A DNA stretch of 64,000 bases, from positions 1,116,001-1,180,000 of the forward strand of contig NZ_CP014141.1 of the NCBI RefSeq assembly GCF_001535545.1, given 5' to 3'. Both the position numbers and the translations under genes were made by a program. The stretch's first letter is position 1. Every line of letters begins with the position of its first letter. This document shows positions 51,300 to 62,129 of this stretch, piece after piece. The notes beneath the pieces are model-generated. The model saw only the letters and a program-made list of their open reading frames with translations. It had not been told where the DNA came from and ran no database searches. Source of the DNA: Thermus parvatiensis (GTDB lineage: Bacteria > Deinococcota > Deinococci > Deinococcales > Thermaceae).

Positions 51300-52598
51300 A
51301 TGAAGCCCAGCGTCCGCACTCCTCTTCCCGGGCCCAAGGCCCGGGCCCTCCTGGAGCGGGGAGAAAAGGTCCTCTCCCCCTCCTACGTGCGCCCTTACCC
51401 CTTCGTGCCCGCAAGGGGCCAGGGAGCCTTTTTAGAAGACGTGGACGGCAACCTCTTCCTGGACTTCATGTCCGGCATCGCGGTGAACACCACGGGCTAC
51501 GCCCACCCCAAGGTGGTGGAGGCGGTCCGGGCCCAGGCGGAGCGCTTCGCCCACGTCTGCTTCTCCGACTTCACCCACGAGCCCACCCTCTCCCTGGCGG
51601 AGCGGCTCGTGGGCAAACTGGGCAGGGGCTACCGGGTCTTCTTCGGCAACTCGGGCACCGAGGGGGTGGAGGCGGCCATCAAGCTCGTCCGCTACCACAC
51701 CCGGCGCCCCTACCTTTTGGCCTTCACCGGGGCCTTCCACGGCAGGAGCCTCGGCGCCCTCTCCCTCACCGCCAGCAAGAGCGCCTACCGCCAAGGCTTC
51801 GCCCCCTTCCTTCCCGGCGTGGTCCACCTTCCCTTCCCCAACCCCTTCCGCCCCCCCTTGGGGGCCCGCCCGGAAGAGGTGGGAGATGCGGTGCTGGAGC
51901 ACCTGGAGCACCTCTTCCAGACCGTCCTCCCGCCCGAGGAGGTAGCCGCTTTGTTCCTCGAGCCCATCCAAGGCGAAGGCGGGTACGTGGTGCCGCCCCC
52001 CGGGTTCATCCCCCGGCTGAAGGAGGTTCTGGACCGCTTCGGCATCCTGCTGGTGGCCGACGAGGTCCAGACCGGGGCGGGGCGCACGGGTCGGTTTTTC
52101 GCCCTGGAACACGAAGGCGTACAGGCGGACGTGTACGTCCTGGCCAAGGGCCTGGCCTCGGGGTACCCCATAAGTGCCGTCCTCTTCCGGGAAGAACTGG
52201 GAAGCTGGCCCCCCGGGGCCCACGGCACCACCTTCGGCGGACAGGCGGTGGCGGCCGCGGCGGCCCACGCCACCCTTGACCTTCTGGAAGAGGGGCTCCA
52301 GGAGAACGCCGCCAGGCTTGGGGAGTTCCTCCTCAAGGAGCTTCGCGCCCTCAAGCGCCGCTTCCCCTTCCTGGGGGACGTGAGGGGCCGGGGCCTGATG
52401 ATCGGCCTGGACTTCGGCGACCCGGACCACCCCCGGCCCGACCTCAGGGACAAGGCGGTGCGCCTCGCCTTTGAGAAAGGGCTCCTCCTCCTCCCCGCCG
52501 GGCCCTCCGCCCTCCGCATCGCCCCACCCCTCGTCCTGACCCAGGAGGAGGCCGCCCTTGGGCTTGAGATCCTGGAGGAGGTCTTCCGCGCCCTCTAA
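51300..52598 (+). CDS. Class III (PLP) aminotransferase, 4-aminobutyrate/ornithine type
   Basis: 432 aa, intact. FFGNSGTEGVEAAIKLVRYH, FTGAFHGRSLGALSLTASKS, LFLEPIQGEGGYVVPPPGF, ILLVADEVQTGAGRTGRFF, and Schiff-base Lys in VLAKGLASGYP. The N-terminus (RTPLPGPKARALLERGEKVLSPSY) and the block around GAHGTTFGGQAV resemble archaeal enzymes annotated as GABA, ornithine or amino-acid racemase class III proteins; the substrate is not certain. Monocistronic with its own promoter and terminator. Confidence 0.88.
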   Translation: MKPSVRTPLPGPKARALLERGEKVLSPSYVRPYPFVPARGQGAFLEDVDGNLFLDFMSGIAVNTTGYAHPKVVEAVRAQAERFAHVCFSDFTHEPTLSLAERLVGKLGRGYRVFFGNSGTEGVEAAIKLVRYHTRRPYLLAFTGAFHGRSLGALSLTASKSAYRQGFAPFLPGVVHLPFPNPFRPPLGARPEEVGDAVLEHLEHLFQTVLPPEEVAALFLEPIQGEGGYVVPPPGFIPRLKEVLDRFGILLVADEVQTGAGRTGRFFALEHEGVQADVYVLAKGLASGYPISAVLFREELGSWPPGAHGTTFGGQAVAAAAAHATLDLLEEGLQENAARLGEFLLKELRALKRRFPFLGDVRGRGLMIGLDFGDPDHPRPDLRDKAVRLAFEKGLLLLPAGPSALRIAPPLVLTQEEAALGLEILEEVFRAL

Positions 52599-52604
52599 GG
52601 CGAA

Positions 52605-52628
52605 CCCCCCGGCCTCGAGGCCGGGGGG
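52605..52628. terminator. Terminator hairpin between aminotransferase and tRNA-Ala
   Basis: CCCCCCGGCC-TCGA-GGCCGGGGGG, perfect 10-bp stem and 4-base loop, 6 bp after the aminotransferase stop and 7 bp beyond the 3' end of the converging tRNA gene; it can serve both. Confidence 0.8.
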
Positions 52629-52635
52629 GCCTATC

Positions 52636-52710
52636 TGGTGGAGCGGCGGGGATTTGAACCCCGGACCTCCCGCTTGCAAGGCGGGTGCTCTCCCTCTGAG
52701 CTACCGCCCC
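52636..52710 (-). tRNA. tRNA-Ala (UGC)
   Basis: 75 nt with encoded CCA. On the minus strand: acceptor GGGGCGG/CCGCTCC with the G3-U70 wobble that identifies alanine tRNA, D arm GCTC...GAGC, anticodon stem CCCGC/GCGGG with loop CTTGCAA (anticodon TGC), T arm CGGGG-TTCAAAT-CCCCG, discriminator A. Confidence 0.97.
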
Positions 52711-52721
52711 AGGCCTAGGGG

Positions 52722-52750
52722 AGTATAGCCCAAGGGAGGGGGTTTCGCAA
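52722..52750 (-). promoter_or_regulatory. Promoter of tRNA-Ala
   Basis: Minus strand TTGCGA (complement of 52745-52750), 17-bp spacer, TATACT (complement of 52722-52727), 11 bp before the tRNA. It nearly abuts the rpsB promoter on the other strand. Confidence 0.68.
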
Positions 52751-52765
52751 AGGGGACCCTGGGCC

Positions 52766-52771
52766 TATAAT
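52766..52771 (+). promoter_or_regulatory. -10 of the rpsB operon (TATAAT)
   Basis: Consensus TATAAT followed by a leader of about 115 nt. The 17-bp position upstream gives only TTTCGC as a -35, overlapping the tRNA promoter's -35. Confidence 0.6.
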
Positions 52772-52772
52772 C

Positions 52773-52881
52773 GGGAAGGTGCGCCGGACCAGCCCTCGGG
52801 CAGGGGAAGGTCCCGCGGGAAAGAGGCCGGCGCGCCCGCACGCCGTCCTAGCGAAGGCGTAGACCTAAGCCCAACCTTCCC
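52773..52881 (+). promoter_or_regulatory. Structured 5' leader of rpsB-tsf, candidate S2 autoregulatory RNA
   Basis: GGGAAGGT (52773-52780) pairs with ACCTTCCC (52874-52881), closing a multi-branch fold. Inside are GCGCCGG (52781-52787) with CCGGCGC (52827-52833), a GCCC-TC-GGGC hairpin (52792-52801) and ACGCC...GGCGT (52840-52860). The closing arm ends a few bases before the GGGAGGA ribosome-binding site. Protein S2 is known to repress its own mRNA in other bacteria; whether this fold is that element is inference. Confidence 0.5.
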
Positions 52882-52894
52882 CGATGGGAGGAAT

Positions 52895-53661
52895 ATGCCC
52901 GTAGAGATCACGGTTAAGGAGCTCCTGGAAGCCGGTGTCCACTTCGGCCACGAGAGGAAGCGCTGGAACCCCAAGTTCGCCCGCTACATCTATGCGGAGC
53001 GGAACGGCATCCACATCATTGACCTCCAGAAGACCATGGAGGAGCTGGAGCGCACGTTCCGCTTCATTGAGGACCTGGCCATGCGCGGCGGGACGATCCT
53101 CTTCGTGGGCACCAAGAAGCAGGCCCAGGACATCGTGCGCATGGAAGCGGAGCGGGCAGGCATGCCCTATGTGAACCAACGCTGGCTGGGCGGCATGCTC
53201 ACCAACTTCAAGACCATCTCCCAGCGGGTCCACCGGCTGGAGGAGCTGGAGGCCCTCTTCGCCTCCCCGGAGATTGAGGAGCGCCCCAAGAAGGAGCAGG
53301 TGCGGCTGAAGCACGAGTTGGAACGGCTTCAGAAGTACCTCTCCGGCTTTCGCCTCCTGAAGCGCCTCCCCGACGCCGTCTTCGTCGTGGACCCCACCAA
53401 GGAGGCCATCGCCGTCCGGGAGGCGAGGAAGCTCTTCATCCCCGTGATCGCCCTGGCGGATACGGACTCCGACCCCGACCTGGTGGACTACATCATCCCC
53501 GGCAACGACGACGCCATCCGCTCCATCCAGCTCATCCTCTCCCGGGCGGTGGACCTCATCATCCAGGCCCGGGGCGGGGTGGTGGAGCCCTCCCCCTCCT
53601 ACGCCCTGGTGCAGGAGGCGGAAGCCACCGAGACGCCCGAGGGCGAAAGCGAGGTGGAAGC

Positions 53662-53665
<4 letters not shown>
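52895..53665 (+). CDS. rpsB: 30S ribosomal protein S2
   Basis: 256 aa. [38 protein letters not shown] is the S2 signature; [38 protein letters not shown] and [26 protein letters not shown] are the core. GGGAGGAAT precedes the ATG. First gene of rpsB-tsf; its stop overlaps the tsf start. Confidence 0.98.
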
Positions 53666-55010
<1,345 letters not shown>

Positions 55011-55022
55011 AAAGGAGGCGGT

Positions 55023-55580
55023 ATGACCCTGAAGGAGCTTTACGCGGAAACCCGAAGCCACATGCAAAAGAGCCTCGAGGTCCTGGAGCACAACCTGGCG
55101 GGCCTCCGCACCGGCCGCGCCAACCCCGCCCTCCTCCTGCACCTGAAGGTGGAGTACTACGGCACCCACGTCCCCCTGAACCAGATCGCCACCGTGACCG
55201 CCCCGGACGCCCGAACCCTCGTGGTCCAGTCCTGGGACCAGAACGCCCTCAAGGCCATAGAGAAGGCCATCCGGGACTCGGACCTGGGCCTTAATCCCAG
55301 CAACAAGGGGGACGCCCTTTACATCAACATCCCGCCCCTCACCGAGGAGAGGCGAAAAGACCTGGTGCGGGCGGTGCGCCAGTACGCCGAGGAGGGGCGG
55401 GTGGCCATCCGCAACATCCGCCGCGAGGCCTTGGACAAGCTGAAGAAGCTGGCCAAGGAACTCCATCTCTCCGAGGACGAGACCAAGCGGGCGGAGGCGG
55501 AGATCCAGAAGATCACCGACGAGTTCATCGCCAAGGCCGACCAGCTTGCGGAGAAGAAGGAGCAGGAGATTCTGGGCTGA
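55023..55580 (+). CDS. frr: Ribosome recycling factor
   Basis: 185 aa. [46 protein letters not shown] and [27 protein letters not shown] are the RRF signature; releases ribosomes after termination together with EF-G. AAAGGAGG lies 5 nt before the ATG. The next gene is cdsA; uppS, often found between frr and cdsA, is absent. Confidence 0.97.
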   Translation: MTLKELYAETRSHMQKSLEVLEHNLAGLRTGRANPALLLHLKVEYYGTHVPLNQIATVTAPDARTLVVQSWDQNALKAIEKAIRDSDLGLNPSNKGDALYINIPPLTEERRKDLVRAVRQYAEEGRVAIRNIRREALDKLKKLAKELHLSEDETKRAEAEIQKITDEFIAKADQLAEKKEQEILG

Positions 55581-55619
55581 CCCCGGCATGCCGCGCCCCC
55601 GCTTGCCCAAGGGGGAGGA

Positions 55620-56444
55620 ATGACGGACCACCTCCCCACCCGCGTCTTCTCCGCCCTGGCCGGGGCTCTTCTCCTCCTCCTCGTCCTTTGGGGGGGCATC
55701 CCCCTCATCCTCCCCACCCTCCTCTTTGTCCACTGGCTCGGCACCCGGGAGCTCGCGGAGATGCTGGCGAGGAGGGGGATCGCCCTCAACACCCCCCTCC
55801 TTTTGGCGGGAGGGGTTTTGGTCTTTCTCTTCTCCTTGCCCCAGCTCTACTGGCACTTCCCCCAGGTGCCCTGGCGGGAGGTGGCCCTGGGCCTCTTCCT
55901 CCTCGCCAGCTTCAGCTACGAGCTACTCTTTGGGGCCAACCTCCCCCGCTTCGCCTTCGGCCTCATGGCCTTCTTGTACCTGCCCTGGAGCCTGGGGTAC
56001 GTCCTCCTCCTCAGGGAGACCCCGGACGCGGCCATGGGCCTTTGGACACTCTCCCTACCCATCGTGGCCAGCTTCGCCACGGACATCGGGGCCTATTTCA
56101 TCGGACGGACTTTCGGCAGGCGGAAGCTGGCCCCGGAGATCTCCCCAGGGAAGACGGTGGAGGGCTCGGTGGGGGGGATCGTGGTGAGCTTCCTCGCCCT
56201 GGTGGTCTACACCGGCTTGGTGCGGGAGGTCTTCCCCTTCGGTTTACTGGAGCTTTGGCTTTTCAGCCTCCTTCTCTCCTTAGGGGCCCAGCTCGGGGAC
56301 CTCGCTGAGTCCATGCTGAAGCGCTTCGCCGGGGTGAAGGACTCAGGGAGCTTCCTCCCCGGGCACGGCGGTCTTCTGGACCGGATAGATAGCCTCCTCT
56401 TCGCCTTCCCCCTCACGTACTTCCTGGTGGTGCTTTTCACATGA
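55620..56444 (+). CDS. cdsA: Phosphatidate cytidylyltransferase
   Basis: Makes CDP-diacylglycerol from phosphatidate and CTP. 274 aa, about eight membrane segments. [35 protein letters not shown] and [34 protein letters not shown] carry the CDP-OH transferase and metal-binding signature. 4-bp overlap with dxr. Confidence 0.95.
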   Translation: MTDHLPTRVFSALAGALLLLLVLWGGIPLILPTLLFVHWLGTRELAEMLARRGIALNTPLLLAGGVLVFLFSLPQLYWHFPQVPWREVALGLFLLASFSYELLFGANLPRFAFGLMAFLYLPWSLGYVLLLRETPDAAMGLWTLSLPIVASFATDIGAYFIGRTFGRRKLAPEISPGKTVEGSVGGIVVSFLALVVYTGLVREVFPFGLLELWLFSLLLSLGAQLGDLAESMLKRFAGVKDSGSFLPGHGGLLDRIDSLLFAFPLTYFLVVLFT

Positions 56445-57544
56445 AGCGGGTCGTCGTCCTCGGATCCACGGGTTCCATCGGAAAGCAGGCCCTCGAGGTC
56501 TGCCGCCTGAGGGGTTACGAGGTGGTGGGCCTCGCCGCCGGGAAAAACCTCGAGGCCCTCTCCCGGCAGATCGCCCTTTGGAAACCCCATCTGGTGGCGG
56601 CGGAGGAAAGCCTCCACGCCGAGCTAAAGGCCCGCTTCCCCGGGCTTAGGCTCGCCACGGCCGAGGAGGTGGCCGCCCTGGAGGCGGAGGTGGCCGTGGC
56701 CGCCATCCCGGGCTTGGCCGGGCTCGCCCCTACCCGCATGGCGGTGCGGACCGGGAAACGGGTGGCCCTCGCCAACAAGGAGGCCATGGTGGCGGCGGGG
56801 CCCCTCCTCTGGCAGGAGGCGGAGGCCCACGGGGCCGAGATCCTCCCCGTGGACTCGGAGCACTCCGCCCTCTTCCAGGCCCTCCTCGGGGAGAGGCGGG
56901 AGGACGTGGCCGAGCTCATCCTCACGGCAAGCGGGGGGCCTTTCCTCAGGGAGCCTGAGGACCTCGCCCAGGTGACCCCGGAGATGGCCCTCCGCCACCC
57001 CCGCTGGCGGATGGGCCCCAAGGTCACCGTGGACTCCGCCACCCTCTTCAACAAAGGCCTCGAGGTCCTGGAGGCCAAGGAGCTCTTCCGCTTTCCCTTG
57101 GAGAGGGTCAAGGTCCTCATCCACCCCCAGGCTTACGTGCACGGCCTGGTGCGCTTCGTGGACGGAAGCCTGAAGGCCCAGCTCGGCCCCACGGACATGC
57201 GCCTTTTCATCCAGTACGCCCTCACCTACCCCGAGCGGGCGGAGACCCCCCTGAAGGACCTCCCCATCCCCGGGGTCCTGGAATTCTTAGAGCCCGACCT
57301 CAAGCGCTTTCCCGCCCTCGCCGTGGCCTACGAGGCGGGAAGGCGGGGGGGCTTGGCCCAGGTGGCCGTCTCCGCCGCCGACGAGGTGGCGGTGGAGGCC
57401 TTCCTCCAGGGGAAAATCCCCTTCCCCCGCATCCCCGAGATCCTGGCCCGGGTGCTGGAAGCCACCCCCGCAGAGCCGCTAACATGGGAAAGCCTCTTCG
57501 CCGTGGACGCCTGGGCCCGGGAGGAGGCCAAGAGGTGGGCATGA
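56441..57544 (+). CDS. dxr: 1-deoxy-D-xylulose 5-phosphate reductoisomerase
   Basis: MEP pathway, isoprenoid precursor synthesis (carotenoids and quinones in Thermus). 367 aa. NADPH site [34 protein letters not shown], the metal- and substrate-binding [27 protein letters not shown] and [31 protein letters not shown] overlap with rseP. Confidence 0.97.
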   Translation: MKRVVVLGSTGSIGKQALEVCRLRGYEVVGLAAGKNLEALSRQIALWKPHLVAAEESLHAELKARFPGLRLATAEEVAALEAEVAVAAIPGLAGLAPTRMAVRTGKRVALANKEAMVAAGPLLWQEAEAHGAEILPVDSEHSALFQALLGERREDVAELILTASGGPFLREPEDLAQVTPEMALRHPRWRMGPKVTVDSATLFNKGLEVLEAKELFRFPLERVKVLIHPQAYVHGLVRFVDGSLKAQLGPTDMRLFIQYALTYPERAETPLKDLPIPGVLEFLEPDLKRFPALAVAYEAGRRGGLAQVAVSAADEVAVEAFLQGKIPFPRIPEILARVLEATPAEPLTWESLFAVDAWAREEAKRWA

Positions 57545-58551
57545 GCCTGTTCTGGTTTCTGATCATCATCGGCGTCAGCGTCTTCGTCCACGAGCTCGGC
57601 CACTACCTGGCGGCGAGGCTTCAAGGGGTGCGGGTCAAGGCCTTTAGCATTGGCTTCGGTCCCATTCTTTGGCGAAGGGAGGCCTGGGGAACCGAGTGGC
57701 GGCTTTCCGCCATCCCCCTAGGGGGGTACGCCGACATCGAGGGCCTCCTCCCCGAGGAAAAGGGGCGGGGGTACGACGCCCTCCCCTTCCTGGGGAAGCT
57801 CCTCGTCCTGGTGGCGGGGGTGGCCATGAACGTCCTCCTCGCCTGGGGCCTCCTCGCCTACCTCTTCAGCGCCCAGGGGGTGCCCGAGGCCACGGGCCGG
57901 GCGGTGATCCTCGAGGTCCTGCCAGGAAGCGTGGCCGAGGAAGCAGGGCTTAAGCCTGGGGACATCCTCCTCGCCGTGGACGGGAAGCCCTTGGAAAGGC
58001 CCCAGGAGATTGAGCGGCTCAAGACCCCAGGCGCCCATACCCTGGCCGTGCTCCGCCAGGGGGAGGAGGTGGCCCTCTCCCTCACATGGGAGGAGGGGAT
58101 GGAGCGCCTGGGGGTGGTCTACCAGCCAGAAGTGATCTACCGCAAGGTGGGCTTCCTGGAAGGGCTCGGCCTCGCCGCAGGGCGTACCCTGGCCTTCGGG
58201 CCCGCCCTCGTCCGGGCCCTGGTGGGGGGGCTTGTCGGCGTTCTCGCGGGGAACCCCGATAGCGGCGTCCTCGGCCCCGTGGGCATCCTGGCGGAAACGG
58301 GGCGGGCGGCCCAGGAAGGGCTTTTCCGCCTGGTGGAGCTCGCCGCCGCCATCAACCTCTCCCTCGCCCTCTTCAACCTCCTCCCCATCCCCGCTTTAGA
58401 CGGCGGCCGCATCCTCCTCCTCTTCCTTGGCCGCTTCCTCCGCCTCCGGCCCGAGCAGGAGGCCACCGTCCACTACCTGGGCTTCCTCTTCCTCCTTCTC
58501 CTTCTCCTCCTGGTCACCTTCCAGGACCTGAGGCGGCTTCTCGGGGGGTGA
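57541..58551 (+). CDS. rseP: Site-2 intramembrane zinc protease (RseP/RasP type)
   Basis: 336 aa. Zinc motif [20 protein letters not shown] (HELGH at residues 17-21), [30 protein letters not shown], a PDZ domain ([26 protein letters not shown]), and the C-terminal third zinc ligand in [18 protein letters not shown]. Releases membrane-bound anti-sigma factors or clears signal peptides. Co-transcribed with dxr and cdsA, the usual bacterial arrangement. Confidence 0.95.
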   Translation: MSLFWFLIIIGVSVFVHELGHYLAARLQGVRVKAFSIGFGPILWRREAWGTEWRLSAIPLGGYADIEGLLPEEKGRGYDALPFLGKLLVLVAGVAMNVLLAWGLLAYLFSAQGVPEATGRAVILEVLPGSVAEEAGLKPGDILLAVDGKPLERPQEIERLKTPGAHTLAVLRQGEEVALSLTWEEGMERLGVVYQPEVIYRKVGFLEGLGLAAGRTLAFGPALVRALVGGLVGVLAGNPDSGVLGPVGILAETGRAAQEGLFRLVELAAAINLSLALFNLLPIPALDGGRILLLFLGRFLRLRPEQEATVHYLGFLFLLLLLLLVTFQDLRRLLGG

Positions 58552-58552
58552 G

Positions 58553-59182
58553 GTGGCGGAGGCCACGGTCCTGATCCCCGCCTTCAACGAGGAGGCCACC
58601 GTGGGCCGGGTGGTGCGGGTGGCCCGGGAGGCGGGGTTTCCCGTGGTGGTAGCGGACGACGGCTCTAGGGATGAAACCGCCCGAAAGGCCCGGGAGGCCG
58701 GGGCCGAGGTGGTGCGGCTAGAGGAGAACCGGGGGAAGGGCGGGGCCATCGCCGAGGGGCTTAAGGCAGTGGAAACCCCTTTCGTCCTCCTCCTGGACGC
58801 CGACCTCCTCGGGCTCCGTCCAGAGCACCTCTTCGCCCTGCTTGAGCCCCTCAAGAAAGGGGAGGCCCGGATGGCCGTGGGGGTCTTCCGGGGAGGGCGG
58901 GCCTCCACGGACCTGGCCATGCGCCTCACCCCCTTTCTCTCGGGCCAAAGGGCCCTCCGCCTGGAGGACTTGAGGAGCGTGCCCGGCTTGGAAAGGGCCC
59001 GCTACGACCTGGAGCTCCTCCTCACCCGGCACGCCAAGCAGGCGGGCTGGCCCGTGGTGTACGTGCCCCTAGAGGGGGTAAGCCAGGTGATGAAGGAGGA
59101 GAAGCGGGGGGTTCTCGCCGGGCTCGGCCACCGGCTCCGCATGTACTGGGAGATCCTGCGCTACCGGCTTAGGGCGCGCTGA
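58553..59182 (+). CDS. Glycosyltransferase family 2 (polyprenyl-phosphate or glucosyl-3-phosphoglycerate type)
   Basis: 209 aa GT-A enzyme. ATVLIPAFNEEATVGRVVRVAREAGFPVVVADDGSRDET, ENRGKGGAIAEGLKAVETPFVLLLDADLLGLRPEHL with the DAD metal motif. The block MAVGVFRGGRASTDLAMRLTPFLSGQRALR is unusual among GT2 and recalls enzymes that use phosphorylated acceptors. GTG start one base after rseP; last gene of the operon. It converges with a secreted-protein gene (14-bp overlap). Function uncertain. Confidence 0.78.
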   Translation: MAEATVLIPAFNEEATVGRVVRVAREAGFPVVVADDGSRDETARKAREAGAEVVRLEENRGKGGAIAEGLKAVETPFVLLLDADLLGLRPEHLFALLEPLKKGEARMAVGVFRGGRASTDLAMRLTPFLSGQRALRLEDLRSVPGLERARYDLELLLTRHAKQAGWPVVYVPLEGVSQVMKEEKRGVLAGLGHRLRMYWEILRYRLRAR

Positions 59183-59701
59183 AGCGGACGAGGCCCACGA
59201 GGCCCTCCCCCGCCCGGAAGGCCACTACGCCGAGGCCGGGGACAAGGTAGAGGAGCTTCACGTCGGCCCCGCCCCGCTCCGTGGTGAAGGCCACCCGCAG
59301 GCGGTAGGCGTTGAAGCGCCCCGCAGGCACCCTAACCCCCTCCACCCCCTCCACCCGGACCGCCAGGGCCACCCGCTGCTCCTGGAAGCGGGCGTTCCCC
59401 GACCAAAAAGCGCCCGGGACAAGCCTCTTCGGGTAGAGGAGGAGGGGCGGGACGAAGGGGAAGAACCCCTCGGGGAGCGCGACCCCTTCCAAGTAGATCC
59501 CCTCCGCGCCGAAGCGGAGCCGGTCCTCGCGGAAGACCTTCCCGTCCCGCCGGTAGGCGAGGCGGTACCCCCCTTCCACCGCCTCGAGCGCCTGGACCGT
59601 GCCGTCGCTGTAGACGTAAAGCCCCCCTCAGGGGGGAGGATCTGGGCCCAGGCCAGGCCGAGGAGGAGGCCAAGGCCGAAAAGCCGCGCCACCACCCCCA
59701 T
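59169..59701 (-). CDS. Secreted protein of unknown function; one frameshift
   Basis: About 177 aa when repaired. Signal peptide VVARLFGLGLLLGLAWAQ, then ILPPEGGLYVYSDGTVQALEAVEGGYRLAYRRDGKVF and a mostly beta-rich body (RVALAVRVEGVEGVRVPAGRFNAYRLRVAFTTE, VKLLYLVPGLGVVAFRAGEGLVGLVRF). The VPAGRFxAYRL... PGLGVV pattern is common in small periplasmic DUF3108-like or LolA-neighbour proteins. I cannot name a family with confidence. The frame breaks in the C run 59622-59627, where one extra base joins the two halves. Confidence 0.65.
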
Positions 59702-59767
59702 ACCCTTCTTTCCCGCTTTGTTCGCCCTCCTGCCGCCCAAAATCCCCACCAAACCTTCTACCGGGGC

Positions 59768-59795
59768 CCCCATGCGGGCGCAAGCCCGCATGGGG
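59768..59795 (-). terminator. Terminator hairpin after proC
   Basis: CCCCATGCGGGC and GCCCGCATGGGG (12 bp) around a 4-base loop (TTGC on the minus strand), 5 bp after the proC stop. Same CATGCnGGC-TTGC-GCCnGCATG design as 47356-47377. Confidence 0.6.
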
Positions 59796-59800
59796 TGGGA

Positions 59801-60585
59801 TCACTCCGACTCGCCGAGCTCGTGCCCCCTCTGGGTGGCCGCCTCCACCGCCTCGTAAAAGGCCGCCCGCACCGCCCGGGCCTCGAGGGCGTGGAGGCCG
59901 TGGATGGTGGTGCCCCCGGGCTCGCCACCTCGTCCTTGACCTGGGCGGGGTGCCTGCCCTTGAGAAGCTCCCCCGTGGCCGCCAGGGCGTCCGCGGCGAG
60001 GCGGAGGGCCAGGGCCCGGGGCATGCCCATCTTCACCCCTGCGTCCGCCAAGGCCTCGGCCACCACCGCCAAATAGGCGGGGGCGGAGGCGGACATGCCG
60101 GTGAAGGCGTCGAAGAGGTGCTCGGGGATCTCGTACACGTCCCCCACCGTGGCGAAAAGGGCCCGGGCGAAGGCGAGGTCTCCCGCCTCCCTGGCCTCCC
60201 GCAGGGCCGTGAGGGCGGTGGAGCTCTCCCCGATGACCACCGCAAGGTTGGGCATGGCCCGGACTACGCGGCGGTTGTCCAGCCTGCGGGCGAGGACCGA
60301 GGTGGAGATCCCCGCCATGATGGAGATGTAGCCCAGGCGGTGGTGGGCGATCTCCGGGGCCAAGGCAGGAAAGTCCCGAGGCTGGACCGCGATCAGGACC
60401 CGCTCGGCCATGCCCAGGTCCGCCCGGGTCAAGGGGCGAACGCCAAAAGCCTCGGCGAGCTCCCGGCCCCGCTCGGGCGTCCGCCCCAAGACCCCCACCT
60501 CCTCCGGGCGCAAAAAGCCCCGCTCCAGAGCCCCCTTGAGGATGCTCCGGCCCATCTTGCCGAGACCCACAAAGACCAGCTTCAT
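59801..60585 (-). CDS. proC: Pyrroline-5-carboxylate reductase; one frameshift
   Basis: Final step of proline synthesis. 261 aa when repaired. LVFVGLGKMGRSILKGALERG is the NADPH loop; VVRAMPNLAVVIGESSTAL; FDAFTGMSASAPAYLAVVAEALADAGVKMGMPRALALRLA is the ProC signature. The frame breaks in the C run 59913-59917: one extra base gives KDEVASPGGTTIHGLHALEARAVRAAFYEAVEAA, the conserved SPGGTT end. ATGA overlap with rsmB. Confidence 0.94.
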
Positions 60586-61778
60586 GCCTGAGAGTTTACC
60601 TTCCGAAGCCGGGCGTAATAGAAGCCGTCCAGCCCTCCCCTTGGGTCCACATAGACCCCAAGCCCCCGGGCGAGGAGGGGAAAGGGGGGGTGGACGGGCT
60701 CGGTGCGGAACTCAGGGTGGCGCGCGAGGAAAGCCCGCACCACCCCTTCCCCCTCCTCCTCCGTCAGGGTGCAGACGCTGTAGACGAGAACCCCCCCTTC
60801 CTCCGTGGCCTGGGCCGCCGTCTCCAGGAGGGCGAGCTGGAGCTCGGCCATGGCCTTGGGGTCCTCGGGGCCTAGGCGGTAGCGAAGCTCGGGGTGGGCG
60901 CGGAAGGTGCCGGTCCCGGTGCAGGGGGCGTCCAGGAGGACCTTTTTCGCCCGCTCAGGCACGGGCCGGGTCAGGTCCTGGGTGCGGTAGTGGACCCGGA
61001 AGCCGAGCCGCCGCGCCGTCCTCGCCCCCGCCTCCTGCCGCCTGGGGTTAAGGTCGTAAGAGATCACCTCCGCCCCCTGGGCGGCGAGGTAGAAAGCCTT
61101 GAGCCCGGCCCCACCGCAGAGGTCCAGCACCTTTTCTCCGGGCTTTGGGGCGAGGAGCTTTGCGGCAAAGAGAGAAGCGGGGTTTTGCGGCTGGAGGCCG
61201 AGGGCGGAAAAGTCGGTCTTGGGGCCTTCCCAAAGGTAGCTTCCCGGGACGGGACCGGGCCTTAGGTCCACCTCCCGGTAGGCGGTGACGAAGAGAGGGG
61301 CGGGCTCGTTGAAACCCTCGGCGAAGGCCACGTCCCCGAAGAAGCCCCGCCAGGCCTCGCAGAGCCAGTCGGGGAGGGAAAGGCGCACGCACTCCGGGGC
61401 CTCCCTAGGGGAAAGGCGCCGCAAAACGGCGTTCACCAGCCCGGCGAGGCCCGGGTAGCGGCGCTTCGCCTCCTCCACCCAGGGGCTCACCCGGGCGTGG
61501 TCCGGCTTGCCCTCAAGCCACTCCAGGGCCCCCAGGCGGAGGATCCAGCGCACCTCGGGGGGCAGGCCCTCGGGCCGGGGCAAGAGGGGGGCGAGGAGGT
61601 GGTCCAGAAGGCGGAGGCGGCGGAGGGCCCCGTAGACCAGGAAAGTGGCGTAGGCCCGGTCCCGCTCGGGCCAGGGGGCCCGCCTCAAGGCGCGGTCCAG
61701 AAGATGCTGGGCCCGCCCTCCCCGATCCACCTCGAGGAGGACGGACACCGCCAGGGCTCGAGGCGTCCCGGCCCTCAA
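60582..61778 (-). CDS. rsmB: 16S rRNA (cytosine-C5) methyltransferase RsmB
   Basis: 398 aa. N-terminal NusB-like RNA-binding domain (LAVSVLLEVDRGGRAQHLLDRALRRA, LVNAVLRRLS) and a C-terminal Rossmann methyltransferase: VLDLCGGAGLKAFYLAAQG, LLDAPCTGTGTFRAHPELRYRL with the PC motif, and VYSVCTLTEEEGEGVV with the catalytic Cys. Methylates C967 (E. coli numbering) of 16S rRNA. Overlaps spoVS upstream and proC downstream by 4 bp. Confidence 0.93.
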   Translation of the reverse strand: MRAGTPRALAVSVLLEVDRGGRAQHLLDRALRRAPWPERDRAYATFLVYGALRRLRLLDHLLAPLLPRPEGLPPEVRWILRLGALEWLEGKPDHARVSPWVEEAKRRYPGLAGLVNAVLRRLSPREAPECVRLSLPDWLCEAWRGFFGDVAFAEGFNEPAPLFVTAYREVDLRPGPVPGSYLWEGPKTDFSALGLQPQNPASLFAAKLLAPKPGEKVLDLCGGAGLKAFYLAAQGAEVISYDLNPRRQEAGARTARRLGFRVHYRTQDLTRPVPERAKKVLLDAPCTGTGTFRAHPELRYRLGPEDPKAMAELQLALLETAAQATEEGGVLVYSVCTLTEEEGEGVVRAFLARHPEFRTEPVHPPFPLLARGLGVYVDPRGGLDGFYYARLRKVNSQA

Positions 61779-62047
61779 GTTTCCAGGGGGTGGGCCTTGA
61801 TGCTGAACTTCAGGGCGGTCCGCTCCTCGTTCTCCAGCTCCAGCTTGACGAAGGCGGGCTTCACCACCAGGTCCAGGTTGTCGGGGGCGATGTAGCCCCG
61901 GGCGATGGCGATGGCCTTCACCGCCTGGTTCACCGCCTGGGGCCCGATGGCCTGGACCTCCACCTCGCCCTTGGTGCGAAGAAGCGCCGCGATGGCGCCG
62001 GCCACGGAGTTGGGGCGGGACTTGGAAGAGACGCGCAACGTTTCCAC
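61775..62047 (-). CDS. spoVS: Stage V sporulation protein S homologue
   Basis: 90 aa. METLRVSSKSRPNSVAGAIAALLR and QAIGPQAVNQAVKAIAIARGYIAP are nearly invariant in the SpoVS/Alba-like family. In Bacillus it affects spore coat and septation; Thermus does not sporulate, so here it is probably a nucleic-acid-binding regulator. GTG start with GGAGG 8 nt upstream. First gene of spoVS-rsmB-proC. Confidence 0.94.
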   Translation of the reverse strand: METLRVSSKSRPNSVAGAIAALLRTKGEVEVQAIGPQAVNQAVKAIAIARGYIAPDNLDLVVKPAFVKLELENEERTALKFSIKAHPLET

Positions 62048-62129
62048 TTTGACCTCCTATGAGCTCCCGGCCACCCTCAAAGCGTCTTGGGGCGGCTCAG
62101 GTCCATCCTAGAGCAGAGGCCCTCCCGGT

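Noticed and set aside
59768..59795. Hairpin as an integron attC site or phage attachment site
   Set aside because: It lacks R/L core sites and any integrase; position 5 bp after proC and similarity to 47356-47377 fit a 3'-end hairpin.
61775..62047. SpoVS and GerMN as evidence for sporulation
   Set aside because: Both families are widespread in non-sporulating bacteria, and no sporulation-specific genes accompany them.
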